Counted from the stretch's first letter, positions 37,235 through 47,285 are shown. The stretch is DNA of 64,000 bases from Segetibacter koreensis DSM 18137 (GCF_000374045.1 NZ_KB893321.1:14466-78465), one strand, 5' to 3'. Numbers and translations are program-made. The notes: a model not told the origin generated them from the letters alone.

Positions 37235-37420
37235 TTATTTCTCTCACAATTAATCACAGATTAATCCAAAGTAGAAATGGATTCAACTATAAATAAGAAA
37301 ATTAAAGTTGACCTCTTTACAACGAGAAGATTGTAAAATACGAATTTTTTCATCTTAAAAATTGATATCAGTCCTTTCTTATAAATTACTAGTTAACAAA
37401 TAGATAATAATAAGGACACA

Positions 37421-37448
37421 TTGCCGAAATATTGCGCCCATAGTTTTG
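37421..37448 (+). promoter_or_regulatory. Promoter of the SusC-phosphonate locus (TTG-N17-TAGTTTTG)
   Basis: TTG at 37421 and TAGTTTTG at 37441-37448, separated by 17 bases, fit the Bacteroidota TTG / TAnnTTTG consensus well. The predicted start of transcription is ~20 bases before ATG 37475. An in-frame TTG at 37421 is the -33 element and not a start codon. Confidence 0.65.
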
Positions 37449-37474
37449 TAAACATCTTAAAAAACAATCCTAAT

Positions 37475-40400
37475 ATGAGGTATTTCAACCCCCTGAGACT
37501 GCTATTGTTGTGCCTGATAACAATTCAGATCTTCACATCTCCCTTATTTGCTCAAAACAAACTTGTAAAAGGCAAAGTTGTCGATTTAGCTTCCCAAAAT
37601 CCTGTGGCAGGAGCTACTGTTTCTGTAAAAAATAGCAGTAAAGCAACCTCCACCAACGAGTTTGGAGAATTTTCAATTAATGTTCCCGCTAACGCAGATT
37701 TGATAGTGAGCAACGTAGGTTTTGAAAATGCAACAGTAAAAGTGACTGGTAATTATTTGACCATTCAGATTTCATCCTCAACAACGCAGTTAAACGATGT
37801 TGTTGTTACTGCGCTTGGCATACGAAAAGAAACAAAAAGACTGGGATACTCGGTTCAGGAAGTAAAAGGTTCTGATTTGCTTAAAGCGAGAGAACCCAAT
37901 CCGGTCAATGGTCTGGCAGGCAAAGTAGCGGGTCTTAACGTTGGCGTAAACCAAGAATTGCTGTCTAATCCGACAGTATTGTTGCGTGGTTCTCCACTCA
38001 ATTTTTATGTTGTTGATGGTATTCCAATTAACTCCGACACCTGGAATATAAGCCCTGATGATATAGAGAGTTATACAGTGTTAAAAGGGCCTACAGCCGC
38101 CGCTTTATATGGAAGTCGGGGTATTAACGGCGCTATATTAATAACCACTAAAAGAGCCGCTAAGAACAAAAAAGGGTTTACTGTAGAGTTTAACACAAGC
38201 AACCAGTTTAACAGAGGCTTTATCGCTAATCCAAAAGTGCAGAATGAATATGGAGGCGGAGAAAAGCAGCAATATGCCTTCGGAGATTATAACAGTAATG
38301 GTAACTCTGTTGATGGTACTAATGACGAAGACTATGATGTGTGGGGGCCAAGACTTGATATCGGGCTGATGCTGCCGCAATATGATGGCAAGTATGATCC
38401 TACACAATATTTTACTTATAAATTTGGCGACGGATCTGTTCACCAGAGTCATATACAACCTACTCCATGGGTTTCGCGCGGAAAGAATAATCTGAATAAT
38501 TTTTTAAGGACCGGTTTTCTTACAAAAAATAATATCAATTTCTCAGCCCTTTCAGACCGTTCAAACCTGCGTATGTCTGTATCAAATTCCTACCAAACCG
38601 GCATTACGCCAAATACAAGTTTAAATACAGTCAATTTTAATGTTATTGAAAGTTATGATGTCAGTGATAAATTTAAGATCGAGGGCAATATCAATTACAA
38701 CAGGCAGTTTACACCAAATATTCCCGATGTAACGTATGGCCCAAACAGTATAATCTATGATGTTGACATTTGGACCGGTGCTGACTGGAACGTATTGGAC
38801 CCAAGTATCAGAAACATTTGGCAGCCCGGTAAAGAAGGTATACAATCGATGTTTGTTGAGTACAAGCGATACCAGAACCCATATTTTATGAGTTACGAAT
38901 GGCTGAGGGGACATTACAAAAATGACTTGTATGGCTGGCTGGCTTTTACCTATAGGTTTAATAAGAACCTGAGTATGTTGCTTCGTTCAAATGTGACAAC
39001 GTATAACGTATTAAGAACTGAAAAACAACCGTGGTCGGCGCATCCTTACGGCGATGAACACAATCACGGCAACTACCGCGAAGACCGCCGCGACCTTTGG
39101 GAAAACAACACCGAGCTATTATTAAGCTACAATAAGGAAAATCTGGGAAATTCAGGATTTTCGATTAACGCAAATGCAGGCGGAACCGGCCGTAACATGA
39201 AATATGGATCAAGCTATACCAGCACCAACCAACTGATTGTTCCCGAGGTTTATACTTTTGCAAACTCCTATTTGCCCGTCAGAGCTTATTCTTATGGCGC
39301 TAACCTTTTAATGCTTAGCGCTTACTATTCTGCCGATATTACCTATAAAAAATATTTCACTGTTTCCACTACAGGCCGTGTGGATAAAACTTCTGCGTTA
39401 CCATCTGGTCGCAATGCTTTTTTCTATCCTTCGGTATCATTGAGTTCAGTGATTTCTGATTATATCAATTTTCCAAAATTTATCTCTTTTCTTAAAATCA
39501 GAGGAAGTTTTGCCAATGTAAAAGACGGTGGTACATCTCCTTATATCGGTGCTTCGTTCCAATCACTGGGAGCAAGCAGCCCGGTTGGATATGGAAACAG
39601 TTACTACACTCCGTATGACGGGCCGGTATATAATCTTTCCAAACCATTTTATTCGACCGGATACACCTACAATAACCAAACGGGTGCTACAGCTCCAAAT
39701 TATTCAATAGATCAAAACATCAAACCCTCATCGCGCAGCAATTACGAGTTGGGCGGCGATATTCGCTTTCTCCATAACCGGTTAGGTATAAGTGCAACCT
39801 ACTTTCAATATAAAGACGGTCCCGCTATCTCTAACCAGTTCGTATCAGAAACCAGCGGTTTGAGTTATTTTACAACAAACGGAGCAACAACAAAAAGAAC
39901 AGGAGCCGAGCTGTCATTGCTGGGAACAGCCATCCAGACAAGGAACTTTAGCTGGAATATTTTAGCTAACTGGTCAACGTATAAAGAGGTATTTTCGGCA
40001 TTTGCAGGCGGAGCAAAAGAAGTATCTAATGGTACAGGATATCCGTACAAAATTGGCGATCGTGTAGATCAGCTGTATGCAAGTGTAGAAGCGAAAACGC
40101 CCGATGGCAAAGTGATTGTTGACGAATCTGGTTTCCCGATTTATTTGCCAAAAGCGCAGAAGTTTGGTCACAGCGACCCCAACTGGGCCTGGGGGGTTAA
40201 CAACAGGTTTAGCTACAAGTCTTTTAGTTTATCTTTTCAGTTTGATGGTATGGTTGGTGGAACAATCGGAGACTATGTGAAACGTAAACTTACAGAAGGC
40301 GGCCGGGGCGAAAATACCGTAACAGGTGTAATAGGACAAGCACGTTTGTATGAATCGCAGCACTGGGGCGATCCAGGGTATGAGGGAGCTGTTATAAATG

Positions 40401-40843
40401 GTGTACCTATAATGAGTGGCGACCAGGTGCAAGTGGTAGGGGGAGCAAGTAACATTGCTTATGACCCTGTCACAGGCGTCATTACAAATGGAAAGACTTT
40501 GCAGTTTACTCCAAACAAAACAGCTACCCATTGGATGCAGGATTACGTAAGTAGTTTTTACAACGATGCGGAACATACAAGTACGAGTAAAACTTACGCG
40601 AAACTCCGCGAAGTTGTATTCTCTTATTCTCTGCCTGCAAGACTGTTTCAAAAAAGCTTTATCAGCAAGATCGACGTTTCTGTCGTCGGGCGAAACCTTC
40701 TGTATTTCTTCCACAAGGGCTTTTATGATATTGATGTTGACCAATTTCCGGGAAGAACACAATTTAATGGCATCTCAAGAGAGCAGACATTGCAAACGCC
40801 AACGACCAGAAGTTATGGCTTTAATGTCAACGTAATGTTCTGA
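37475..40843 (+). CDS. SusC/RagA family transporter heading the phosphonate locus
   Basis: 1122 residues. Signal peptide (TSPLFAQ), carboxypeptidase-regulatory-like domain (~28-105), TonB-box-like DVVVTALGIRKE, plug (VVDGIPINSDTWN ... YTVLKGPTAAALYGSRGINGAI, split) and a long barrel ending in TRSYGFNVNVMF. It is an outer-membrane importer working with the SusD-like lipoprotein encoded 43 bases downstream. What sets it apart is the unbroken co-directional run into phosphonate catabolism genes (42.5-49.8 kb), suggesting that the ligand is a phosphonate-bearing molecule too large for porins, such as an aminoethylphosphonate-decorated lipid or glycan. That is inference from position. Confidence 0.94.
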   Translation: MRYFNPLRLLLLCLITIQIFTSPLFAQNKLVKGKVVDLASQNPVAGATVSVKNSSKATSTNEFGEFSINVPANADLIVSNVGFENATVKVTGNYLTIQISSSTTQLNDVVVTALGIRKETKRLGYSVQEVKGSDLLKAREPNPVNGLAGKVAGLNVGVNQELLSNPTVLLRGSPLNFYVVDGIPINSDTWNISPDDIESYTVLKGPTAAALYGSRGINGAILITTKRAAKNKKGFTVEFNTSNQFNRGFIANPKVQNEYGGGEKQQYAFGDYNSNGNSVDGTNDEDYDVWGPRLDIGLMLPQYDGKYDPTQYFTYKFGDGSVHQSHIQPTPWVSRGKNNLNNFLRTGFLTKNNINFSALSDRSNLRMSVSNSYQTGITPNTSLNTVNFNVIESYDVSDKFKIEGNINYNRQFTPNIPDVTYGPNSIIYDVDIWTGADWNVLDPSIRNIWQPGKEGIQSMFVEYKRYQNPYFMSYEWLRGHYKNDLYGWLAFTYRFNKNLSMLLRSNVTTYNVLRTEKQPWSAHPYGDEHNHGNYREDRRDLWENNTELLLSYNKENLGNSGFSINANAGGTGRNMKYGSSYTSTNQLIVPEVYTFANSYLPVRAYSYGANLLMLSAYYSADITYKKYFTVSTTGRVDKTSALPSGRNAFFYPSVSLSSVISDYINFPKFISFLKIRGSFANVKDGGTSPYIGASFQSLGASSPVGYGNSYYTPYDGPVYNLSKPFYSTGYTYNNQTGATAPNYSIDQNIKPSSRSNYELGGDIRFLHNRLGISATYFQYKDGPAISNQFVSETSGLSYFTTNGATTKRTGAELSLLGTAIQTRNFSWNILANWSTYKEVFSAFAGGAKEVSNGTGYPYKIGDRVDQLYASVEAKTPDGKVIVDESGFPIYLPKAQKFGHSDPNWAWGVNNRFSYKSFSLSFQFDGMVGGTIGDYVKRKLTEGGRGENTVTGVIGQARLYESQHWGDPGYEGAVINGVPIMSGDQVQVVGGASNIAYDPVTGVITNGKTLQFTPNKTATHWMQDYVSSFYNDAEHTSTSKTYAKLREVVFSYSLPARLFQKSFISKIDVSVVGRNLLYFFHKGFYDIDVDQFPGRTQFNGISREQTLQTPTTRSYGFNVNVMF

Positions 40844-40886
40844 TCATTTTTATTAAGTATTAAAATATTAAATAGTAGATATTTAT

Positions 40887-42479
40887 ATGAAATCTTTTAA
40901 AGTAGTTTTTATACAGGTAGTTGCAATCGTAGTGCTATGCACAGGCTGCTCCAAAAAATTTGAGGATTTTTCTCAAAATCCCAACCAGCCCATACCGGGC
41001 AAGGTTCCTCCGGGTATTTTGTTGAAATCTATACTAAATGACCTCGTTGTTTTTCCCGGCGGCGATGCAGACAAGCAATGCCAGTTCATTTGTTCTAATT
41101 ATGTCTATTATGGAAACAACCAGTATTGGAGTGGTAGCGCCGCGTTAAATTACGGTGATCTAAACAATACAATAGCTATGGAGTCTGAAGCAAGAAGGCT
41201 GGCAGGTTCTGACAATAATCCTTACCACGCGCTCGGCCTTTTCCTGCGTGCCTTTTACTTTGTTAATATGACAGAAAAAGTAGGAGATATTCCGATGACG
41301 GAGGCTTTGCAGGGACTTGCTAATACTACACCAAAATATGACAGCCAGAAAGATGTTTTCAAACAATCATTGCTTTGGCTTGATTCTGCAAATACATTGC
41401 TTGCTGATCAAATCAATAATGGCTTCCTCGAATTCTCAGGCGATTTCTATTATAACGAAAGAATAAACTCGCCATTATCACCCCGCGACGCATTGATCGA
41501 GTGGCAAAAAGTGGTAAATAGTTATAAACTCCGTGTGTTGATCGAATTAAGCAAGAGGACAGATGATGCTGAATTAAACATTCCGCAGCAATTTGCTAAT
41601 ATTTACAATCATCCTGATACCTACCCGATTTTCACCGGCATGGCCGATAACCTTCAATATGTTTACAACAGCACTTATAATTATTATCCCGACAATATCA
41701 CTAATCTTGGAAATAACCAGCTACGTTTAAATCTTGCAGCAACTTTGGAAACTACGCTTGGACAATTGCATGATCTGCGTTGTATGGTGTTGGGCGAACC
41801 TGCCCGAGGCCTAGGATTCAGCGATACTTCCTATCAGTCTTTTGTCGGCGCACCATCCGGTATGGATTTAAGTACTATGAATGCGCTAATCAATTCTGGT
41901 TTACTCGATTCTAAATTGTCATTATACAATAGGAATCACTTCTACTCAGGTCTGACTGGCGAGCCGACCTACATTCTTAGTTACCCCGAAGTGTGTTTTT
42001 GCATTGCAGAGGCGATGAACAGGGGTTGGATAACAGGAAATACCGAAGAATGGTATAAAAAAGGAACTACCGCTCAATTTTCTTTTTACGGAATAGTAGA
42101 TGGTGTTAACACGGTTATACTTCAGGCAGCATCGGGTAAAGAAACTCCTTATACTGTTCATTTTAGCTTTAATGATTATTTTAACCAGCCGGCAGTAAAG
42201 TATGCAGGTGATAATACTACCGGGTTAAGTCAAATTCTCCTGCAAAAATATTTGGCTTACGCACGAAATTCTGGTTACCAGGCTTATTATCAATGGCGTA
42301 GAACAGGAGTTCCGGTTTTCAATGCTGGTCCGGGAACAGGAAATGGTGGCGTAATTCCATTACGTTGGCAATATCCTACTAATGAAATAACAGCAAATGG
42401 CGAGAATCTAAAAGCGGCGTTGCAGAGCCAATACGGAGGTAGTGACGACATCAATGCCAAAATGTGGCTAATTAAGTAA
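40887..42479 (+). CDS. SusD/RagB family lipoprotein of the phosphonate locus
   Basis: 530 residues. A lipoprotein signal (IVVLCTGC) is followed by SKKFEDFSQNPNQP, the usual SusD N-terminus, TPR-like helices and the MTEKVGDIPMTEAL segment that corresponds to the conserved DVPY-type motif. The C-terminal part has an aromatic-rich surface (QAYYQWRRTGVPVF). It captures the ligand for the SusC encoded upstream. It ends 49 bases before the PhnZ-like gene with no terminator between, so co-transcription is likely. Confidence 0.92.
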   Translation: MKSFKVVFIQVVAIVVLCTGCSKKFEDFSQNPNQPIPGKVPPGILLKSILNDLVVFPGGDADKQCQFICSNYVYYGNNQYWSGSAALNYGDLNNTIAMESEARRLAGSDNNPYHALGLFLRAFYFVNMTEKVGDIPMTEALQGLANTTPKYDSQKDVFKQSLLWLDSANTLLADQINNGFLEFSGDFYYNERINSPLSPRDALIEWQKVVNSYKLRVLIELSKRTDDAELNIPQQFANIYNHPDTYPIFTGMADNLQYVYNSTYNYYPDNITNLGNNQLRLNLAATLETTLGQLHDLRCMVLGEPARGLGFSDTSYQSFVGAPSGMDLSTMNALINSGLLDSKLSLYNRNHFYSGLTGEPTYILSYPEVCFCIAEAMNRGWITGNTEEWYKKGTTAQFSFYGIVDGVNTVILQAASGKETPYTVHFSFNDYFNQPAVKYAGDNTTGLSQILLQKYLAYARNSGYQAYYQWRRTGVPVFNAGPGTGNGGVIPLRWQYPTNEITANGENLKAALQSQYGGSDDINAKMWLIK

Positions 42480-42528
42480 TTTTATTTACTTCGGCCTGTA
42501 AATTCAATTTTTGATCTAAAATATTCAT

Positions 42529-43122
42529 ATGCTTCAAAAAAAAGTCATACCTAAAGGGGCAGACGTTTCTGCAGAAATCAATGATTTATTTATTAAGTAT
42601 GGTGATGAAGACTACGACGGAGAACCTGTATCGCAGGCATCTCATATGATACAATGCGCAATGCTTGCCATGGGAGAAGGTGAGGTTGAACTGACGATCG
42701 GAGCTTTTTTACACGATATCGGCCATTTATTAAAACATAGGCAGGAAACTGAAGCGATGGGAAATTTCGGAGTAGTTAACCACGAAGGTATCGGAGCAGC
42801 TTATCTCCGTGAAAGAGGATTTTCAGATAGAATATGTGCGGTTGTAGCTAATCATGTAAATGCTAAGCGGTACCTGGTTGCTACAGATAAGACTTATGCG
42901 GAAAAGTTATCACCTGCAAGTCAGGAAACCTTAAAGTGGCAGGGCGGTCCTATGACAGACAAAGAGGTGAAAGCTTTTAGAAACCACTCATTTTTTGACG
43001 ATATCATTAAAGTGAGATTGTGGGATGAAAAAGCTAAAGACACTCAAGTAAAAATGTTGCCTTTGAGTTATTTTATAAATCTCATCGCTAACTATTTAAA
43101 AAGTAGAAAAGAAACAGAATAA
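42529..43122 (+). CDS. phnZ: PhnZ-like HD-domain mixed-valent di-iron oxygenase
   Basis: 197 residues. PhnZ cleaves (R)-1-hydroxy-2-aminoethylphosphonate with O2 to glycine and phosphate. The metal ligands recalled for PhnZ align with constant offsets: H39, H62-D63, H85, H109 and D166, with H66 in the HD motif as well. The substrate-site pair Tyr and Glu of PhnZ matches Y29 and E32 (DYDGE), and the lysine after the HxxxK pattern is K113. Segments such as AYLRERGF and QGGPM are shared with PhnZ. The usual hydroxylase partner PhnY* (Fe/2-oxoglutarate) is not in the window. It is the first catabolic gene after SusD. A different HD-oxygenase substrate is possible but less likely given these residues. 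Confidence 0.85.
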   Translation: MLQKKVIPKGADVSAEINDLFIKYGDEDYDGEPVSQASHMIQCAMLAMGEGEVELTIGAFLHDIGHLLKHRQETEAMGNFGVVNHEGIGAAYLRERGFSDRICAVVANHVNAKRYLVATDKTYAEKLSPASQETLKWQGGPMTDKEVKAFRNHSFFDDIIKVRLWDEKAKDTQVKMLPLSYFINLIANYLKSRKETE

Positions 43123-43206
43123 CAGTTATAATTATTCGGCAGTCAAAGCGACTTAAAATATCATTTAACAAAATAAAACCCTTAAAGTACACTTAAGAAC
43201 CTTTCA

Positions 43207-44445
43207 ATGAATATTTCTAACAATCCATTTTCAGCAAATGGAATAAATTACTCTCCCGCAGAAAAACCTATAGTTGTCATTTGTATTGACGGCAGTGCGG
43301 ATGAATATCTTGATACAACGATGGCTTTTGATCGCATGCCCAATTTAAAGAAAATGGCAACAAGCGGGTATCGAGGAATGGTCCGCGGAGCATTACCTTC
43401 TTTTACCAATGTGAATAATTCTTCAATCGTAACAGGCGTTTCTCCGGCTGTCCATGGTATCAGTGGAAATTTCTTTTATGATGCTGACAAAGACCAGGAG
43501 GTAATGATGAATTCTGCAGAGTACTTGCGTGCAGAGACTTTGCTTGCAGCAGCTTCTAACGCAGGAAGAAAAGTGGCCGTAGTAACTGCCAAAGAAAAAC
43601 TTCGCGATATTCTTTCGCATAAAATGAAAGGCATAGCTTTCTCTGCAGAAAAGGCAAACCAGGCAAAAAGAGAAACACACGGCATAGACAATGTGGAGGA
43701 AGTAACAGGTCATAAAACCCCAGCCATTTATAGCGGAGATGCAAGCTTGTTTGTACTGAGGGCAGGCATAGCATTAATAGAAAAAGGATTAGCAGATTTT
43801 CTGTATCTTTCTCTTACTGATTACATGCAACACACCTATTCCCCGGAAGCAGAGGAATCTCTTGCTTTTTACGAGGCAATGGATACAGAAATAGGCAAGC
43901 TTTTGCAACTTGGCGCTATTGTAGGAGCAACGGCAGATCATGGCATGAATTCAAAAATAAAACCTGATGGATCGCCTAATGTGTTGTTTGTTGAAGACAT
44001 GCTTGAAGAAAAGTTCGGAAATGGTTTTCGCGTTATTTGCCCCATTACAGATCCTTACGTAAAGCATCATGGGGCTCTGGGTTCTTACGTAGTTGTGCAT
44101 ATAAACGATAAATCTATTATTAATGACGTAAAGAATTGGCTGGCCATACAGCCGGGCATCACAGAAGTACATGATAAAGTAACTGCGACGCGTTTATTGG
44201 AACAACCCGAAGATCGTACCGGAGATCTCGTGGTTTTATCAGCAAGGGATGTTGTTGTAGGTCGAAGGCCGCAATACCATGATCTGTCCGCGCTGGATAG
44301 CACTCTACGGTCGCATGGAGGCCGCTATGAAGAAATGGTTCCTATGATCATTTCCCATCCTTTAAATGCTGCTTATAAAATAAAAGCAGCGGCAGACCCA
44401 CGCAACTTCGACATTTTTGATTTCACTATAAATGGAACAAATTAA
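43207..44445 (+). CDS. phnA: Phosphonoacetate hydrolase
   Basis: 412 residues, alkaline phosphatase superfamily. It hydrolyses the C-P bond of phosphonoacetate to acetate and phosphate using two zinc ions. Expected ligands are seen: D28 (CIDGS), nucleophile T67 (SFTNVNN), D205 and H209 (LTDYMQH), D244-H245 (TADHGM) and H370 (LRSHGG). HGISGNFFYD is also characteristic. There is no signal peptide, so it acts in the cytoplasm, unlike the exported phosphatase-fold enzymes at 49.8 and 52.6 kb. It lies 84 bases after phnZ and 11 before phnY, the enzyme that makes its substrate. Confidence 0.93.
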   Translation: MNISNNPFSANGINYSPAEKPIVVICIDGSADEYLDTTMAFDRMPNLKKMATSGYRGMVRGALPSFTNVNNSSIVTGVSPAVHGISGNFFYDADKDQEVMMNSAEYLRAETLLAAASNAGRKVAVVTAKEKLRDILSHKMKGIAFSAEKANQAKRETHGIDNVEEVTGHKTPAIYSGDASLFVLRAGIALIEKGLADFLYLSLTDYMQHTYSPEAEESLAFYEAMDTEIGKLLQLGAIVGATADHGMNSKIKPDGSPNVLFVEDMLEEKFGNGFRVICPITDPYVKHHGALGSYVVVHINDKSIINDVKNWLAIQPGITEVHDKVTATRLLEQPEDRTGDLVVLSARDVVVGRRPQYHDLSALDSTLRSHGGRYEEMVPMIISHPLNAAYKIKAAADPRNFDIFDFTINGTN

Positions 44446-44456
44446 TTTATAAAAAT

Positions 44457-45932
44457 ATGGACGTACAAGAGAAAACAATTGATGTGGCCGGCGCTGCAGC
44501 GAGTCAAAGTGAATCTGCACTGCATTTACATTGCTATGTAGCAGGTAAAGGCGTAGATACATCAAAATATTTGTCTGTTCATAGCCCTTATGATAACAGG
44601 CTTGTTGGAACTGTAGCGTTGGCGGGAATTAAAGAAACGAACGAAGCAATTGAAGCCGCATTGGAGGGAGGAAAAACATTAAGCCGTTATGAACGATACA
44701 CCGTTCTTGATAAAACACGGCAGCTGTTAATGAAGCGAAAAGAGGAAATCGCTCAGCTGATAAGTGCAGAATCGGGATTATGCATTCGGGAGGGCAGATA
44801 CGAGATTGGTCGTGCACACGACGTGTTGCTGTTTGCCGCTATGGAATGTTTAAAAGATGATGGGCAAGTCTTTTCATGCGATATTTCTCCAACAGGTAAA
44901 ACAAGAAAAATATTTACGGTGCGTGAGCCACTAAAACTTGCTGTTGCTATCACGCCTTTTAATCATCCGCTTAACCAGGTGGCACATAAGATAGCTCCAG
45001 CAATTGCATCAGGAACGCCGGTGATTTTGAAACCCTCCGAAAAAACTCCACTTACTGCCATACGTTTAACCGAAATGCTTTATGAAGCAGGGTTGCCTCC
45101 ATACATGCTGAGCGTACTGCTTGGTCCTACCACAGAAGTGGCAGAGCAATTGTTAAAAGACGACCGCATAGAGCTTGTTTCATTTACAGGAAGTGTGCCG
45201 GTAGGTAAAAAAATAGCCCAGACGGCAGGATATAAAAAAGTAATCCTTGAACTAGGCGGTAATGATCCATTAATCATCCTTGAGGATGCAGATTTAGAGC
45301 TTGCTGTAACATTAGCCGCGGAAGGATCTTTCAGAAATTCGGGGCAACGTTGTACTGCGGTAAAACGGATACTGGTACAGGAAAGCATACGTGAAGAATT
45401 TACCAAACGTTTTGTCGAAAAGGCAAAAGAATACACGTGCGGTGATCCGTCAGATCCTGACACGAGAGTGGGAACCGTAATAGATGAGCGGGCTGCCGTT
45501 TATCTTGAAGAAGTAACAAAAAAAGCCGTTTCCCAGGGGGCGAAAATATTGCTGGGCGGAAAGCGAACCGGCGCTTTAATGGAACCGACAGTTATCGCAG
45601 ATGTACCGAGAGATGCACAAATGATAGTGCAGGAATCATTCGGACCATTAGCTCCGATATTAGGTTTTAAAGATATAGATGATGCTATCAGTTTATCAAA
45701 TTCTACCGCATACGGTTTGTCATCGGGTATTGTTACCAATAATATGCAAAATGCTATTCGATTTATAAAAGAATTGAAAGTGGGAACAGTAAACATTAAT
45801 GAAGTTCCGGGGTATCGTATCGAGAATTCTCCTTTCGGCGGAATAAAAGACTCCGGCTTAGGTATCAAAGAAGGAGTGATCGAAGCAATGAAATGTTTCA
45901 GTTTTGTAAAGACATTTTCAATGCCGTGGTAA
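44457..45932 (+). CDS. phnY: Phosphonoacetaldehyde dehydrogenase
   Basis: 491 residues, aldehyde dehydrogenase superfamily. It oxidises phosphonoacetaldehyde to phosphonoacetate with NAD+. Catalytic N169 (TPFNH), E265 (ILELGGND) and C299 (NSGQRCTAVKR) are present, plus the FTGSVPVGKKI nucleotide-binding region and the ESFGPLAPI segment. By sequence alone it is a general aldehyde dehydrogenase; the specific name rests on its place between phnA (11 bases upstream) and the later phnW. This is PhnY of the PhnW-PhnY-PhnA pathway, not the unrelated dioxygenase PhnY*. Confidence 0.88.
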   Translation: MDVQEKTIDVAGAAASQSESALHLHCYVAGKGVDTSKYLSVHSPYDNRLVGTVALAGIKETNEAIEAALEGGKTLSRYERYTVLDKTRQLLMKRKEEIAQLISAESGLCIREGRYEIGRAHDVLLFAAMECLKDDGQVFSCDISPTGKTRKIFTVREPLKLAVAITPFNHPLNQVAHKIAPAIASGTPVILKPSEKTPLTAIRLTEMLYEAGLPPYMLSVLLGPTTEVAEQLLKDDRIELVSFTGSVPVGKKIAQTAGYKKVILELGGNDPLIILEDADLELAVTLAAEGSFRNSGQRCTAVKRILVQESIREEFTKRFVEKAKEYTCGDPSDPDTRVGTVIDERAAVYLEEVTKKAVSQGAKILLGGKRTGALMEPTVIADVPRDAQMIVQESFGPLAPILGFKDIDDAISLSNSTAYGLSSGIVTNNMQNAIRFIKELKVGTVNINEVPGYRIENSPFGGIKDSGLGIKEGVIEAMKCFSFVKTFSMPW

Positions 45933-46052
45933 TCGAAACAGCGTCGCTATTAAAATACATACAAGAAGTATAGTGCGGATGTAATCGACATTCTTTTATC
46001 ACTTTTGTTTTTTTGGGTTTCCTTTCAAAAAATATATTCTACCGTAAATAAT

Positions 46053-47285
46053 ATGCCGCATATTGAGGAAAGAAGTGATGTTGTAGTTGTGGGAGGTGGC
46101 ATTTTTGGTAATGCCATTGCTTATTATTATACACGTGATAATCCAGGTAAAAAAATTGTTGTTCTTGAAAGAAATGAACTCTGTAATGCTGCTACTAGCC
46201 GCGCTGCTGCTTTAATTACAAAAGTCAGAGCTAAAAAACATTTCGTTGCCTTATCACTTGAAACGTACAAGGTAATCCCTGAAATGGAGCGGCAATTGGG
46301 CGAAAGTATGGATGTAAAATACGTTGGAGTTATGCACGTCGCGGCAAGTGAACCAAGTGTAACAGCTTTGGAAGAATTGATGAAAGTGGCCGAAGAATTT
46401 GATCAGCCTGCATACTACATCAGCAATGATGAAGCACATAAGAAATCGCCATGGCTAAAAGCCGATGACGCCGAAAAAATTGCTTTTATGCCGGGTGAGG
46501 CCTATTGTGATCCTTATCTTTTGGGAACTTTTTTCTCGCGCTGTGCGAGGCTTCAGGGTGCAGACATCAGGCAAGGTATCGAAGCAACAGAAGTAGTCAT
46601 GGATGGTGATACTGCAGTCGGAGTTGAAACGACACAAGGTGTAATTTATGCAGATGCAGTCGTCATTGCAGCAGGGGCATGGTCGCCGGTATTAGCTGCG
46701 CGGGCAGGAATTGGATTGCCGATGGCGCCCGTGCGAAGCCAATATTGGATAACTGAACGAAATGCTATTTTTCCTGTCAACTCGCCTATTGTTTTAATAC
46801 CTGATGCACAAACCTATGCAAGACCGGAAGGAGGCGGCCTGTTATTTGGGATCCGCGAGTCAAAGTCATTTAGCGTTTCACCAAAACAAATTCCTAATGA
46901 CATCAGTCATTTTTGTTTCAGCCCTGATAAAGGAATGACAGACCTGTCGGAAATGATTGATCAACTTGCACGCTTTTTTCCAAAAGCCCATGACATTGGT
47001 TTAAAACATTATATAGCCGGATTTTCCGGATATACGCCTGACAATAATCTTTCTATGGGTAGAGCCCCGGGAAAAAACAATCTGCTGCTGGCAACAGGTT
47101 GTGCAGGTGCAGGCATATCAGTTTCCGGTGGGGTAGGTTTAGCCTTTGCAGAAATGGCAGCAGGAAGAGATAATCCCTTTAATTTTTCTTATTTTAATAT
47201 AAATCGTTTTGGGTCAATAGATCCGTTTTCTAAGGAATGGTTGCAAAAATGCGCATCGGCCAGATCGAATAAGAAAAGTGGGTAG
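46053..47285 (+). CDS. FAD-dependent amine oxidoreductase (DAO family) of the phosphonate cluster
   Basis: 410 residues from ATG 46053. The Rossmann motif VVVVGGGIFGNAIAYYY (~9-25) and VLERNELCNAATSRAAALI place it in the glycine/sarcosine oxidase-like DAO fold. The C-terminal NLLLATGCAGAGISVSGGVG is the usual FAD-contact end. There is no signal peptide. FAD oxidoreductases recur in phosphonate clusters, and related enzymes are reported to demethylate N-methyl-2-aminoethylphosphonate to AEP, which would feed PhnW; that role is inferred here. A 120-base gap precedes it, and the transporter gene follows after 75 bases. An extension to TTG 46005 adds 16 residues unlike the family. Confidence 0.82.
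   Translation: MPHIEERSDVVVVGGGIFGNAIAYYYTRDNPGKKIVVLERNELCNAATSRAAALITKVRAKKHFVALSLETYKVIPEMERQLGESMDVKYVGVMHVAASEPSVTALEELMKVAEEFDQPAYYISNDEAHKKSPWLKADDAEKIAFMPGEAYCDPYLLGTFFSRCARLQGADIRQGIEATEVVMDGDTAVGVETTQGVIYADAVVIAAGAWSPVLAARAGIGLPMAPVRSQYWITERNAIFPVNSPIVLIPDAQTYARPEGGGLLFGIRESKSFSVSPKQIPNDISHFCFSPDKGMTDLSEMIDQLARFFPKAHDIGLKHYIAGFSGYTPDNNLSMGRAPGKNNLLLATGCAGAGISVSGGVGLAFAEMAAGRDNPFNFSYFNINRFGSIDPFSKEWLQKCASARSNKKSG

Noticed and set aside
40229-40762. 177-residue minus-strand frame
   Set aside because: Antisense to the second SusC gene; it has no recognisable domain.
43181-43196. CTTAA...TTAAG inverted repeat upstream of phnA
   Set aside because: Only 5-bp arms in AT-rich DNA with no second copy in the locus.
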